A DNA stretch of 64,000 nt from Hypericum androsaemum (Eukaryota > Streptophyta > Magnoliopsida > Malpighiales > Hypericaceae), in the NCBI GenBank assembly GCA_963995505.1, contig OZ023180.1, positions 8,467,263-8,531,262 of the forward strand. The letters are read 5' to 3'. The notes below the pieces were generated by a model. The model was not told the origin of the DNA, made no database searches, and saw nothing but the letters and a program-made list of their open reading frames with translations. How positions within the stretch are numbered: position 1 is the stretch's first letter; the number at the start of each line of letters is the position of its first letter. Positions 1 through 11,211 of the stretch are shown piece by piece. The position numbers and the translations under genes were made by a program.

Positions 1-2592
1 TGGAGAATGTGTGTTGATTGCCGAGCAGTCAACAACATAACGGTAAAATATCGTCACCCTATCCCTCGTTTAGATGACATGTTAGATGAGTTGCATGGTT
101 CTTGCATGTTTTCTAAGATTGATTTGAAGAGTGGTTATCATCAAATTAGGATGAAAGAAGGAGATGAGTGGAAGACTGCTTTTAAAACTAAGTATGGGTT
201 GTATGAGTGGATGGTCATGCCATTTGGTTTGTCCAACGCACCTAGCACGTTTATGCGACTCATGAATCATGTTCTACGTCCATTCATTGGTAAATTTGTA
301 GTTGTTTACTTTGATGATATACTCATCTATAGCAAGAACGTGGGGGATCATCTAGAACATTTGAAATCTGTCTTAGATGCACTTAGAGAAGAACAATTGT
401 TTGCTAACTTGAAGAAGTGCACCTTTTGTACGGATAAGCTTGTATTCTTGGGTTTTGTTGTTGGAGCTAACGGAATACAGGTTGATGAAGAAAAGATCCG
501 AGCTATCCGTGAATGGCCAAGCCCTACAAGTGTTGCTAATGTTAGGAGCTTTCATGGACTAGCTAGTTTTTATAGGAGATTTGTGAAGGACTTTAGTAGC
601 ATAGCCGCACCCATAACTGAAGTCATCAAGAAGAACGTGGGCTTTACTTGGGGAGAAGCTCAAGAGAAGGCTTTCCAACTACTGAAAGGGAAGTTGACTA
701 ATGCACCCTTGTTAGCTTTACCTAATTTCTCTAAGACTTTTGAAATAGAGTGTGATGCTTCTGGTGTAGGAATTGGAGCTGTCCTTATGCAAGAAGGAAG
801 ACCTATTGCATACTTTAGTGAGAAACTAAGTGGTGCAACCTTGAATTACCCGACCTATGACAAGGAGTTGTACGCACTAGTTCGAGCATTGGAGACATGG
901 CAGCATTATTTGTGGCCCAAGGAGTTCGTGATTCACACTGATCATGAGTCACTCAAGCACTTAAAGGGGCAACACAAGCTGAACAAGAGGCATGCACGAT
1001 GGGTGGAATTCATTGAGACATTTCCTTATGTCATTCGCTACAAGCAAGGTAAGGAAAATGTAGTGGCTGATGCACTATCACGAAGGTACGCCTTGATCTC
1101 AACTCTTGATGCTAAACTACTTGGCTTTGAACACATTAAGGAGATGTATGTTGATGATGTTGATTTTGGCGAGTTGTTTAGATCAACTGAAAGAAGTGCA
1201 TTTGGTAAGTTCTTTCGTAATGAAGGTTACCTATTTCGTGAAAACAAACTTTGTGTGCCTAATTGTTCGATGCGAGAATTACTAATTCAGGAGGCACATG
1301 GAGGTGGCTTAATGGGGCATTTTGGAATTGCAAAGACCTTGGCAATGCTACAAGATCATTTCTTTTGGCCACACATGAAGAGAGACGTTGAGAGAGTTTG
1401 TGGTCGTTGCATCACTTGCAAGCAAGCCAAGTCAAAGGTAAAACCCCATGGTTTGTACACCCCACTACCTATACCTAGTGAGCCCTGGATTGATATCTCT
1501 ATGGATTTTGTGTTAGGCCTACCTAGGACTAAGCGTGGAAGAGATTCAATTTTTGTGGTAGTGGATAGGTTTTCTAAGATGGCACATTTCATTCCATGTC
1601 ATAAGACTGATGATGCTTCAAACATTGCTGATTTGTTCTTTAGAGAGGTTGTTAGGTTGCATGGCATGCCTAGGACAATTATCTCTGATAGAGATGCTAA
1701 GTTCCTAAGTTACTTTTGGAAGACCTTGTGGTGCAAGTTAGGTACTAAGTTGTTGTTTTCTACTACTTGTCATCCTCAAACTGATGGTCAAACTGAAGTA
1801 GTGAATAGGACTTTGTCTACACTTTTGAGAGCACTCATTAAGCATAACATTAAGACTTGGGAAGAATGTTTGCCTCATGTTGAGTTTGCTTATAATCGTT
1901 CTGTCCATTCTGCTACTCAATTCTCACCATTTGAGCTTGTTTATGGATTTAATCCTTTGACTCCATTGGATTTATCACCTCTACCTTCGAGTGAGCAAGT
2001 TAACTTAGATGGCAAGAAGAAAGCTGAATTTGTCAAGCAGTTACATGAGAAAGCAAGAATGAACATCGAGAAGCGCACGGAGCACTATGCAAGGCAAGCA
2101 AACAAAGGAAGGCACAAGGTTGTCTTTGAGCCGGGAGATTGGGTTTGGCTACATATGAGGAAGGAGCGTTTTCCTGTACAAAGACGTTCAAAGTTGCTAC
2201 CACGGGGAGATGGTCCATTCCAAGTGATCGAACGCATCAATGATAATGCCTACAAGCTAGACCTTCCGGGTGAGTATAATGTAAGTGCTTCGTTTAACGT
2301 GGCTGACTTGAGTCCGTTTGATGTAGGTGATGATTTGAGGACAAATCCTTTTCAAGAGGAGGGGACTGATGTGAGCAAGCCTAAGGACGCACCTACTATC
2401 AAGCTTGTAGACTCGCAGCAAGTTCAAGTTCCAATTGGGCCAATGACAAGAGCACGAGCTAGGAAGTTGCAATCTGATTTCAATGGACTAATGCAAGAAG
2501 TTTGGGCTCAAGTTGGTGCGTACAAGTGCAAGGACGTGCATGAGGCACATGCAAAGCCCATGCATGTGATAGAGGCTATTTTGGAAGCTTAA
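1..2592 (+). CDS. gag-pol: Gag-Pol polyprotein, C-terminal part (RT, RNase H, integrase)
   Basis: The frame is open from base 1; the first Met at base 7 is internal, not a real start. Visible in order: RT palm motif YFDD (Tyr codon at 307); RNase H start (ECDAS, near 750); integrase zinc finger (H..H..CITC, near 1290-1420); the integrase triad as MDF, SDRD and QTE with the usual D35E spacing; and a GPF motif near 2210. The tail RTNPFQEEG...TRARARKL is typical of CRM-type chromoviruses. The last ~75 codons lie inside the 3' LTR, which starts at 2367. No frameshift or stop is seen. The product would copy the element RNA and integrate the cDNA. The N-terminal half is outside the window. Confidence 0.93.
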   Translation, partial: WRMCVDCRAVNNITVKYRHPIPRLDDMLDELHGSCMFSKIDLKSGYHQIRMKEGDEWKTAFKTKYGLYEWMVMPFGLSNAPSTFMRLMNHVLRPFIGKFVVVYFDDILIYSKNVGDHLEHLKSVLDALREEQLFANLKKCTFCTDKLVFLGFVVGANGIQVDEEKIRAIREWPSPTSVANVRSFHGLASFYRRFVKDFSSIAAPITEVIKKNVGFTWGEAQEKAFQLLKGKLTNAPLLALPNFSKTFEIECDASGVGIGAVLMQEGRPIAYFSEKLSGATLNYPTYDKELYALVRALETWQHYLWPKEFVIHTDHESLKHLKGQHKLNKRHARWVEFIETFPYVIRYKQGKENVVADALSRRYALISTLDAKLLGFEHIKEMYVDDVDFGELFRSTERSAFGKFFRNEGYLFRENKLCVPNCSMRELLIQEAHGGGLMGHFGIAKTLAMLQDHFFWPHMKRDVERVCGRCITCKQAKSKVKPHGLYTPLPIPSEPWIDISMDFVLGLPRTKRGRDSIFVVVDRFSKMAHFIPCHKTDDASNIADLFFREVVRLHGMPRTIISDRDAKFLSYFWKTLWCKLGTKLLFSTTCHPQTDGQTEVVNRTLSTLLRALIKHNIKTWEECLPHVEFAYNRSVHSATQFSPFELVYGFNPLTPLDLSPLPSSEQVNLDGKKKAEFVKQLHEKARMNIEKRTEHYARQANKGRHKVVFEPGDWVWLHMRKERFPVQRRSKLLPRGDGPFQVIERINDNAYKLDLPGEYNVSASFNVADLSPFDVGDDLRTNPFQEEGTDVSKPKDAPTIKLVDSQQVQVPIGPMTRARARKLQSDFNGLMQEVWAQVGAYKCKDVHEAHAKPMHVIEAILEA
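2354..2366 (+). other. Polypurine tract before the 3' LTR
   Basis: AAGAGGAGGGGAC lies immediately before the LTR start TGATGTGAGC and is also read as codons of the polyprotein. It fits the plus-strand primer site of LTR retrotransposons. The same tract precedes the 3' LTRs at 34103 and 63679. Confidence 0.85.
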
Positions 2593-3169
2593 TATGCACA
2601 CCAACTTCTGGATGCATGCGCACATGGAGAATCAGCAAGAATCAACCTATTTAGGCCATGCATCTTCTTGTTAGGACGTGCAATTAATTGTTATTCTATT
2701 AGATATTATTTGTTTAGATTATTTCCTATTTTAGTTGAATAATTCGGCCAGAATCTCCTTAGAATAGGAAAGAGAGTTTTGGCCAGCCTTTGAACTCCTT
2801 TTTAAGGAGTTAGCTTGTTTAGGAATATTTTGGTACTTTGGGAGCCTATATAAAGAGGACTCCTAGCAATAAAACGGACACACAATTCGGAAATACTTAG
2901 CATTGGCTAGTTGAGAGTTTGATACTCGTTTGTTCTTGCTTAGGCTGGTGAGTCGTCTTGGCTGGAATTTATCTTTCACTTATCAAGCGGACCATCCATC
3001 CTCGCTTGTGGCGTGATTCGACCTTAGGTCAAGGTTCAGAAGTTCTTGTTGCGGGTTAAGGTTCAATTTCGTGCCTTAGTTCGAGTGAGTTCTTGTGAGT
3101 TGTGATCTGATCCATTCTAAAGTAACAAACGGTCCGAGTTGTGAATCTTTTCCGCGGAGATTCATATCA
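2367..3169 (+). repeat. 3' LTR, 803 bp (family 1a)
   Basis: It begins TGATGTGA and ends TTCATATCA, giving 7 of 8 terminal inverted bases and the usual TG...CA. It contains the end of the polyprotein frame (stop at 2590-2592), a TATA box TATATAAA at 2847-2854 and AATAAA at 2868-2873. Its 803-bp length, against 805 bp in element 1, comes from one fewer CA unit near 2880. Confidence 0.93.
2847..2854 (+). promoter_or_regulatory. LTR core promoter TATA box (family 1a)
   Basis: TATATAAA, with AATAAA about 14 bp downstream. Equivalent boxes lie at 21702-21709, 34583-34590 and 58158-58165 on the plus strand, and on the minus strand at 44846-44853, 50884-50891 and 56922-56929. The transcription start is expected about 30 bp downstream; that is inferred from spacing only. 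Confidence 0.7.
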
Positions 3170-6100
3170 TGCCTTATCTAGCCTTTTCTTACCTTTTCCT
3201 TGCCTTTTCTTTCCTTTTCCTTGCCATTTCCAGCCATATCTTACCTTTTCTTGCCTTATCTTTCCTTTTCGTGCCTTTTCCTAGCATTTTCTTGCCTTTT
3301 CCTTGACTTTTCTTCCCTTTTCTTGCCTTATCTTGCCATTTTTTACCTTTCCTTGCATTTTCTTTCCCTTTCTTGGCTTATCTTGCCTTTTCTTGCCTTA
3401 TCTTTCCTATTGTTTCCTTTTCTTGCCTTTTCTTTCCTTTTCTTGCCTTTCCTTTCCTTTTCTTTCCTTTTCTTTCATTTCCTTTCCTTTTCTTGCCTTT
3501 TCTGTGACTTTTCCTGCCTTTCCTTTCCATTTCTTGCCTTTTCCAGCCTTTTCTTTCCTTTTCTTTCTTTTAATTGCCTTTTCTGGCCTTTTCTTGCCTT
3601 ATCATTCCATTTCTAGCCTTTTCTTTCCTTTTCATGCCTTTTCTATCCTTTTCTTGCCTTTTCTTTTCTTGCCTTTTCTTTCAAATGCTTGCCTTACCTT
3701 GCCTTTTCCTTGCCTTTTCTTGCCTTTTCCTTGCCTTTTCTTTCCTTATCTTGCCTTTTCTCTCCTCATATTTCCTTCTCTTTCCTTTTTTTCCATACCT
3801 TCCCTTTTCTTGCCTTATCTTTCCTTTTCTTGCCTTATCTTACCTTTTCTTGCCATTACATTCATTTTCCTTGCCTTTTCTTGACTTTTATTTCTTTTTC
3901 TTGCCTTTTCTATCCTTTTCATGCCTTTTCTTACCTTCCTTGCCTTTTCCTTGCCTTTTCAAGCCTTTTCTTTCCTTATCTTGCATTTTCTTGCCTTTTC
4001 CTTGCGTTTTCTTTCCTTTTCTTGCCTTATATTGCCTTTTCTTACCTTTTCCTTTCCTTTTCTTTCCCTTTCTTTCCTTTTCTTTCCTTTTCTTGCCTTT
4101 TCTTTCATTTTCCTGGCCTTTTCTTGCCTTATCTTTCCTTTTCTTGACTTATCTTACCTTTCTTGTCTTTTTTTGCCTTATCTTGCCTTTTCATTCCTTA
4201 TCTTGCCTTTTCTTACCTTATCTTGCCTTTTCTTAGCTTATCCTACCTTTTCATGGCTTTTTATGCCATTTCCTTGCCTTTCCTTGACTTTTCACGCCTT
4301 TTCCTTGCCTTTTCTTTCCTTATCTTGCCTTTTCTTGCCTTTTCCTTGCCTTTTCTTACCTTATCTTGCCTTTTCCTTGCCTTTTTTCCTTTTCTTGCCT
4401 TATCTTACCTTATATTTCCTTTTCATTCACTTTCCTTACCTTTTCTTGCCTTGTCTTGCTTTATCTTTCCTTTTTTTGCCATTTCATTCATTTTTCTTGC
4501 ATTTTCTTGCCTTTTCCTGCCTTTTCTTTCCTTATCTTGCCTTTTCCTTGCCTTTTCTTTCCTTTTTTTACCTCATCTTTCCTTTTCTTTCCTTTTTTAG
4601 CCTTTCCTTCCCTTTTCTTGCCTTTTCTTGCCTTATCTTGCCATTTGCTAGCCTTTTCCTTGCCTTTTCTTACCTTATCTTGCCTTCTCATTCCTTTTCC
4701 TTGCCCTTTCTTGCCTTATCTTTCCTTATCTTGCCTTTTCAATCCTTTTCCTTGCCTTTTCTTGCTTTTTATTGCCTTTTCCCTGCCTTTTCTTGCCTTT
4801 TCATTCCTTTTCTTGCCTTTTCATTTCTTTTCTTTCCCTTTCTTGCCTTATCTTTCTTTTTCTTTCCTTTTATTGCCTTTTCCTTGCCTTTTCTTGTCTT
4901 ATCTTGCCTTTTCCTTGCCTTTTCTTTCCTTTTCTTGCTTTATCTTACCTTATCTTGCCTTTTCTTGCCTTTTCATTCCTTTTACTTGTATTTGCTTGCC
5001 TTTTCTTGCCTTATCTTTACTTTTCATTCCTTTCCTATAATTTTCTTGCCTTTTCATGTTTTATCTTGCCTTATCTTACCTTTTCTTGCCTTTTCTTACC
5101 TTTTCCTTGATTTTTCTTGCCTTTTCTTGCTTTTTATTTCCTTTTTTTCTTTTTCTCGCCTTTTCTTTCATTTTCTTGCCTGATCTAGCCTTTTCTTGCC
5201 ATTTCTTGCCTTTTCCTTGCCTTTTCTTTCCTTTTTCTTGCCATTTCGAGCCTTATCTTGCCTTTTCTTGCCTTATCTTTCCTTTTCTTGCCTTTTCTGG
5301 CCTTTTCTCTCTTTTTCTTGCCTTTTCTTTCCTTTTCATGCCTTTTCCTTGCATTTTCTTGCCTTATCTTGCCTTTTCTTGCCTTTTCCTTGACTTTTCT
5401 TTCCTTTTTTTGCCTTATCTTGCCTTTCCTTGCCTTTTCTTTCCCTTTCTTGACCTATCTTGCCTTTTCTTGCCTCATCTTTCCTGTTGTTTCCTTTTCT
5501 TGCCTTTGCTTCTCTTTTCTTGCCTTATTTTGCCTTTTCTTGCCTTTTGTTGACTTATCTTGCCTTTCTTTCCTTTTCTTGCCTTTTCATTCCTTTTCAT
5601 TCCTTTTCCTTGCCTTTTCTTGCCTTTTCTTTCCTTTTCTTTACTTTTCTTTTCTTTTCTTTCATTTCCTTTCCTTTTCTTGCCTTTTCCGTGACTTTTC
5701 TTTCCTTTCCTTTCCTTTTCTTGCCTTTTCTTTCCTTTTCTTTCCTTTCATTGCCTTTTCTTGCTTTTTCATGCCTTTTCTATCCTTTTCTTGCCTTTTC
5801 TTTCCTTTTATTGCCTTTTCATGCCTTTTCTTTCCTTTGCTTACCTTTTCATACCTTTTCATTGCCTTTTCTTAACTTACCTTACCTTTTCCTTGCCTTT
5901 TCTTTCCTTATCTTGCCTTTTCTCGCCTCATATTTCCTTTTCTTTCATTTTCTTGCCTTACCTTCCCTTTTCTTGCCTTATCTTTCCTTTTCTTGCCTTT
6001 TCTTGCCTTATCTTACATTTTCCTTGCCTTTGCTTTCCTTATCTTGCCTTATCTTACCTTTTCTTGCCATTTCATTCATTTTCCTTGCCTTTTCTTTACT

Positions 6101-7810
6101 TTTATTCTGTTTCTTGCCTTTTCTAGCCTTTTTATGCCTTTTCTGACTTTCTTGCCTTTTCCTTGCCTTCTCAAGCCTTTTCTTTCCTTATCTTGCATTT
6201 CCTTGCCTTTTCTTTCCTTTTCTTGCCTAATATTGCCTTTCCTTGCCTTTTCCTTTCCTTTTCTTTCCTTTTCTTTCCTTTTCCTGGCCTTGTCTTGCCT
6301 TATCTTTCCTTTTCTTGACTTATCTTACCTTTTCTTCCCTTTTCATGCATTTTTTTACTTTTTTTGCCTTATCTTGCCTTTTCATTCCTTATCTTGCTTT
6401 TTCTTACCTTATCATGCATTTTCTTGCCTTTTCATGCCTTTTCATTTCTTTTTATGCCTTTTCCTTGCCTTTCCTTACTTTTCCTTGCCTTTTCATGCCT
6501 TTTTCTTGCCTTATCTTGCCTTTTATTGCCTTTTCCTTGCCTTTTCTTACCTTATCTTGCCTTTTCCTTGCCTTTTTTTTCCTTTTCTTGCCTTATCTTA
6601 CCTTATCTTTCTTTTTCATACCTTTTCCTTACCTTTTCTTTCCTTTTTTTTCTTTATCTTTCCTTTTTTTTGCCATTTCATTCATTTTCCTTGCCTTTTC
6701 CTTTCCTTTTCTTGCCCTTTCTTTCCTTTTCTTGCCTTTTCCTTGCCTGTTCCTGCCTTTTCTTGCCTTATCTTGCCTTTTCCTTGCCTTATTTTTCCTT
6801 TTCTTGCCTTATCATTCCTTTTCTTGCCTTTTCTTTCCTTTTCTTGCCTTTCATTCCTTTTCAATCCTTTTTTTGCCTTTTCTTGCCTTTTCTTGCCTTT
6901 TCATGCCTTTTCTTTCCTTTGCTTGCCTTTTCATACCTATTCATTGCCTTTTCTTTCCTTTTCTTGCTTTTTCTTTCCTTTTCTAGCCTTTCCTTCCCTT
7001 TTCTTTCCTTTTCTTGCCTTTTCGTGCCTTTTTATTTCTTTTCCTTGCCTTTTCGTGCCTTATCTTTCCTTTTCTTGCCTTTTCAGTCCTTTTCCTTGCC
7101 TTTTCTTGCTTTTTATTGCCTTTTCCTCGCCTTTTCTTGCCTTTTCTTTCCTTTTCTTGCCTTATCTTGCTTTATCTTGCCTTTTCTTTCCTTATCTTTC
7201 CTTTTCTTACCTTTTCTTACTTTTTCTTGCCTTATCTTTCTTTTTCTTTTCTTTTCTTGCCTTTTCCTTGCCTTTTCTTGCCTTATCTTGCCTTTTCTTT
7301 GCCTTATCTTACCTTATATTGCCTTTTCTTGCCTTTTCCTTGCATTTTCTTTCCTTTTCTTGTCTTATCTTTCCTTTTCATTCCTTTTCTATAATTTTCT
7401 TGCCTTTTCTTGCCTTTTCATATTTTATCTAGCCTTATCCTACCTTTTCTTGCCTTTTCTTACCTTTTCATTCCTTTTCCTTGATTTTTCTTGCATTTTC
7501 TTGCCTTATCTTTCTTTTTTATTTCCTTTTTTTCTTTTTCTCACCTTTTCTTTCCTTTTCTTGCCTTATCTAGCATGTTCTTACCTTTTCTTGCCTTTTC
7601 CTTGCCTTTTCTTTCCTTTTCCTTTCCATTTCCAGCCATATCTTGCCTTTTCTTGCCTTATCTTGCCTTATCTTTCCTTTTCTTGCCTTTTCTTGCCTTT
7701 TCTTGGCTTATCTTTTCTTTTCTTTCCTTTTCTTGCCTTATCTTGCCTTATCTTTCCTTTTCTTGCCTTTTCTTGCCTTTTCTTGGCTTATCTTTTCTTT
7801 TCTTGCCTTT
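3170..7810 (+). repeat. 10-bp pyrimidine-rich satellite, block 1
   Basis: A continuous array of degenerate 10-bp units, consensus TTTTCTTGCC with common variants TTTTCTTTCC, TTATCTTGCC and the 11-mer TTTTCCTTGCC. Pyrimidines are on the plus strand throughout. Because 10 is not a multiple of 3 and the unit has no stop codon, all plus frames stay open and give a spurious 10-residue repeat ([10 protein letters not shown]); these are not genes. Rare variant stretches recur at distances of about 2-3 kb, so there is longer-range repeat structure. Confidence 0.95.
7651..7810 (+). repeat. 80-bp tandem duplication inside the satellite
   Basis: Eight consecutive 10-mers (7651-7730) are repeated directly at 7731-7810 with only a couple of differences, including the rare variant TCTTGGCTTATCTTTTCTTT. 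This shows recent local amplification by slippage or unequal exchange at the right edge of block 1. Confidence 0.85.
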
Positions 7811-8305
7811 TCTGGCGTAGGAAGCCTCGAAGAATAAGGTGCAACGTACGTGCGCATGGCTTGCATTTCGAGCTGCCCGAGTTTCATTTAATTCACAAGC
7901 TGTCCGAACTCTTCATTTCCTTTTTCCTCTTTATTTTCGAATGTAATAAGGCTTAATGGTGACATTCAAATATAGGCGGTTACTAAGGCAGGCTGAAATG
8001 TGAGGAGGTGCGCGATTAATGCCCTTCAAGACTCACCTTGAATCACGCCCCTATATGTGTTTCTTTTGAATGGAATAAACGGATAGTGAATTGAAATCCA
8101 AAACCCTGAGCGAGTGAGCTTTCCTTTCGTGCATGGATTTGCTTGAGTTGTGCACGGATTTGCACGAATTCTGAGTGATTTGCCCTAGCTGGCCGCTTGT
8201 TAAATCAAGCAACGCTCTAGTAGAGCTTCGAAGGAGCAGATTAGAGCTTTACCTTTCATTGTTCGTTCCAAATCATTTGCTAAGTTTGATCACGCTTCGT
8301 TGCCT
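7811..8305. other. Unidentified non-satellite segment (~0.5 kb)
   Basis: The 10-bp periodicity stops abruptly at about 7811 and resumes at about 8306. The segment is mixed sequence with a TATA-like stretch (CCTATATGTG near 8050), GGAATAAAC near 8070 and a repeated phrase around GCACGGATTTGC. I see no ORF of note, no TG...CA ends, no target-site duplication and no similarity to the other LTRs here. It could be a fragment of an older LTR; that is a guess from the TATA/AATAAA-like spacing only. Confidence 0.5.
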
Positions 8306-10473
8306 ATGCTATTTTCCTTGACTTTTCTCCCCTTTTCTTGCCTTATCTTGCCATTTTTTACCTTTCCTTGCATTTTCTTTCCCTTTCTTGGCTTATCTTG
8401 CCTTTTCTTGCCTCATCTTTCCTATTGTTTTCTTTTCTTGCCTTTCCTTACCTTTTCTTGCCTTTTCTTTCCTTACCTTGCCTTTTGTTGCCTTATCTTT
8501 CCTTTTCTTGACTTATCTTGCCTTATCATTCCTTTTCTTTCTTTTTCTTGCCTTTTCTCACCGTATCTTATCTTTTCTTTCTTTTTCCTTGTCTTTTCTT
8601 GACTTTTCTTGCCTTTTCCTTGCCTTTTCTTGGATTTTCTTGCCTTTTATTGGATTTTCTTGCCTTTTCTTAACTTTTCTGCCCTTTTCCTTGCCATTTC
8701 ATGCTTTTTCCATGCCTTTTCTTTCCTTATCTTACCTTTTCCTTTCCTTTTCTAACTTTTCTTGCCTTATCTTTCCTTGTCTTACCTTTTCATGACTTAT
8801 CCTGCCCTTTCTTGCCTTTTCAGGCCTTATCTTGCCCTTTTTTGCCTAATCTTACCTTTTCAATCATTATCTTACCTTTTCTTACCTTATCTTGCCTTAT
8901 CTTACCTTTTCTTACCTTATCTTGCCTTATCTTACCTTTTCATTCATTATCTTACCTTTTCTTACCTTATCTTGCCTTTTCTTGCCTTTTCATGCCATTT
9001 TCTTAACTTTTATTTCCTTATCTTGCCTTTTGTTGCCTTTTCCTTGCATTTTCATTACTTATCTTGTCTTTTCCTTGCCTTTCCTTTCCTTTTCTTTCCT
9101 TTTCTTTCATTTCCTTTTCTTTTCATGCCTTCTCTGCGACTTTTCTTGCCTTTACTTCCCTTTTCTTGCCTTTTCCAGCCTTTTCTTGCCTTTTCTTTCT
9201 TTTTCTTTCTTTTAATTGCCTTTTCTGGCCTTTTTTTGCCTTTTCATTCCCTTTCTTGCCTTTTCATGCCTTTTCTATCCTTTTCAAGCCATTTCTTTCC
9301 TTTTCTTGCCTTTTCATGCCATTCCCTTCCTTTGCTTGCCTTTTCATACCTTTTCCTTGCCTTTTTTTGCCTTACCTTGCATTTTCCTTGTCTTTTCTTT
9401 CCTTATCTTGCCTTTTCTCTCCTCATATTTCCTTTTCTTGCCTTACCTTTCCTTTTCTTGACTTATCTTTCCTTTTCTTGCCTTATCTTACCTTTTCTTG
9501 CCATTTCATTATTTTTCTTGCCTTTTCTACTCTTTTCATGCCTTTTCTTACATTTCTTGCCTATTCCTTTCCTTTTCAACCATTTCCTTTCCTTATCTTG
9601 CATTTTCTTGCCTTTTCCTTGCCTTTTCTTTCCTTTTCATGCCTTATATTGCCTTTTCTTGCCTTTTCCTTTCCTTTTCTTTCCCTTTCTTGCCTTTTCT
9701 TGCCTTTTCATACATTTTCTTGCCTTTTTTTGCCTTATCTTGCCTTTTCATTCCTTATCTTGCCTTTTCTTACCTTATCTTGCCTTTTCTTGTCTTTTCA
9801 TGCCTTTTCATGGCTTTTTATGCCTTTTCCTTGCTTTTCCTTGACTTTTCACGCCTTTTCCTTGCCTTTTCTTTCCTTATGTTGGTTTTTCTTGCCTTTT
9901 TCTTTACTTTTCTTACCTTATCTTGCCTTTTCTTACCTTATATTTTCTTTTCATTCATTTTCCTTACCTTTTCTTTCCTTTTCTTGCTTTATCTTTTCTT
10001 TTTTTGCCATTTCAGTCATTTTCCTTGCCTTTTCTTGCCTTTTCCCTGCCTTTTCTTTCCTTTTCTTGCCTTTTCCTTGCCATTTCCTGCCTTTTCTTGC
10101 CTTATCTTGCCTTTTCCTTGCCATTTCTTTCCTTTTCTTGCCTCAACTTTCCTTTTCTTTCCTTTTCTAGCCTTTCCTTCCCTTTTCTTGCCTTATCTTG
10201 CCTTTTCCTAGCCTTTTCTTTCCTTTTCTTGCCTTTCTTACCTTATCTTGCCTTTTCGTGCCTTTTCATTCCTTTTCCTTGCCTTTTCTTGCCTTATCTT
10301 TCCTTATCTTGCCTTTCCATTCCTTTTCCTTGCCTTTTCTTGCTTTTTATTGCCTTTTCCTTGCCTTTTCTTACCTTTCCTTGCATTTTCTTGCCTTTTC
10401 TTACCTTTTTTTGCCTTTTCTTGCTTTTTCTTGCCTTTTCTTTCAGTTTCTTGCTTTTTCTTGAAATTTTTTG
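8306..10473 (+). repeat. 10-bp satellite, block 2
   Basis: Same repeat and same strand as block 1. It opens with the marker passage also seen at 3300-3420. Around 8880-8970 it has a local higher-order run alternating TTACCTTATC and TTGCCTTATC units. The last five bases, TTTTG (10469-10473), are the left target-site duplication of the solo LTR that follows. Confidence 0.95.
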
Positions 10474-11211
10474 TGATATGAATCCCGTCAGGAACTCGCA
10501 CCAACTCGGACCGTCTACTCTAGGATGATGGTTGATCTTGACCCGTCGCTTTGCGCCTTGCACCGAACCTCAGTGTTGGTTAACTTTGACCCGTAGCAAT
10601 GGTGAGAACGCGAACCTTGATCTTGAATCGAATACGCCACAAACGGAGATGGTAATTCCGTTTGATAAGTACAAACGCCCTTGCTAAGCAATCCAGCCCG
10701 CAAGAACAACCAGAGTACCAAAACTCACGAATTTTCTTATGCCAAAAAAGTGATCCTTTATTGAATTCGTGGCCCTCCTTATATAGAGGTTAAAACTGAC
10801 CTGGATAGACTCCAAAGTCAACAAGATAAGTTCTGAAGAGCTCCAAACTTATCATACTACTTAAACTAGTTCTAAAAACGAATGTTTATCCTAAGAATTG
10901 AAAAACACAATCATTATCCACTATTGGATAACTCTTATTCCTAAAAAGTTATAAAAAGTTTGGATAACTCTTATTCCTAAAAAGTAGGAATCTTGGTTCT
11001 ACTCCTTTAGGCGTCCAAAATAACTCCAATCACGTGCATGGGCTTTGCATGGACGTCCACGGGCTTACACGAACTGGTTGTAGTCCAAATCCCTTGAATT
11101 AATCCGTTGAGCTCAGCTTAAAGCGTCTTTGCTCTTGCTCTTGTGATTGGTCCAAGTGGAACTCGAACTGGTTGTGGGTCTTGTAGCTCCATAGTTGACG
11201 TGTTCACATAA
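10474..11211 (-). mobile_element. Solo LTR, 738 bp, CRM-like family (copy 1)
   Basis: On the minus strand it is an LTR of a family related to, but clearly distinct from, those in the nest. The plus-strand start TGATATGAATC is shared with reverse-oriented family-1 LTRs, and the other end, CACATAA, looks like a mutated CACATCA. It is flanked by a 5-bp direct repeat TTTTG (10469-10473 and 11212-11216). A minus-strand TATATAAG box lies at 10778-10785. At 11020-11200 the minus strand retains the decayed polyprotein tail (TRARAK-like, then [13 protein letters not shown]), showing that this family also coded into its LTR. No internal region is present, so LTR-LTR recombination removed it. Confidence 0.88.

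Larger units (their letters stand above)
1..3169 (+). mobile_element. CRM-like Ty3/gypsy retrotransposon, 3' part (cut by window edge)
   Basis: The window opens inside the reverse transcriptase domain of a plus-strand element. The element runs through RNase H and integrase to a complete 3' LTR that ends TTCATATCA at 3169, where the 10-bp satellite begins directly. Coding and LTR sequence are nearly identical to the elements at 21222 and 57678, so this is the same family (called 1a here). The 5' half and the left target-site duplication lie outside the window, so insertion into the satellite is likely but cannot be shown. Confidence 0.93.
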
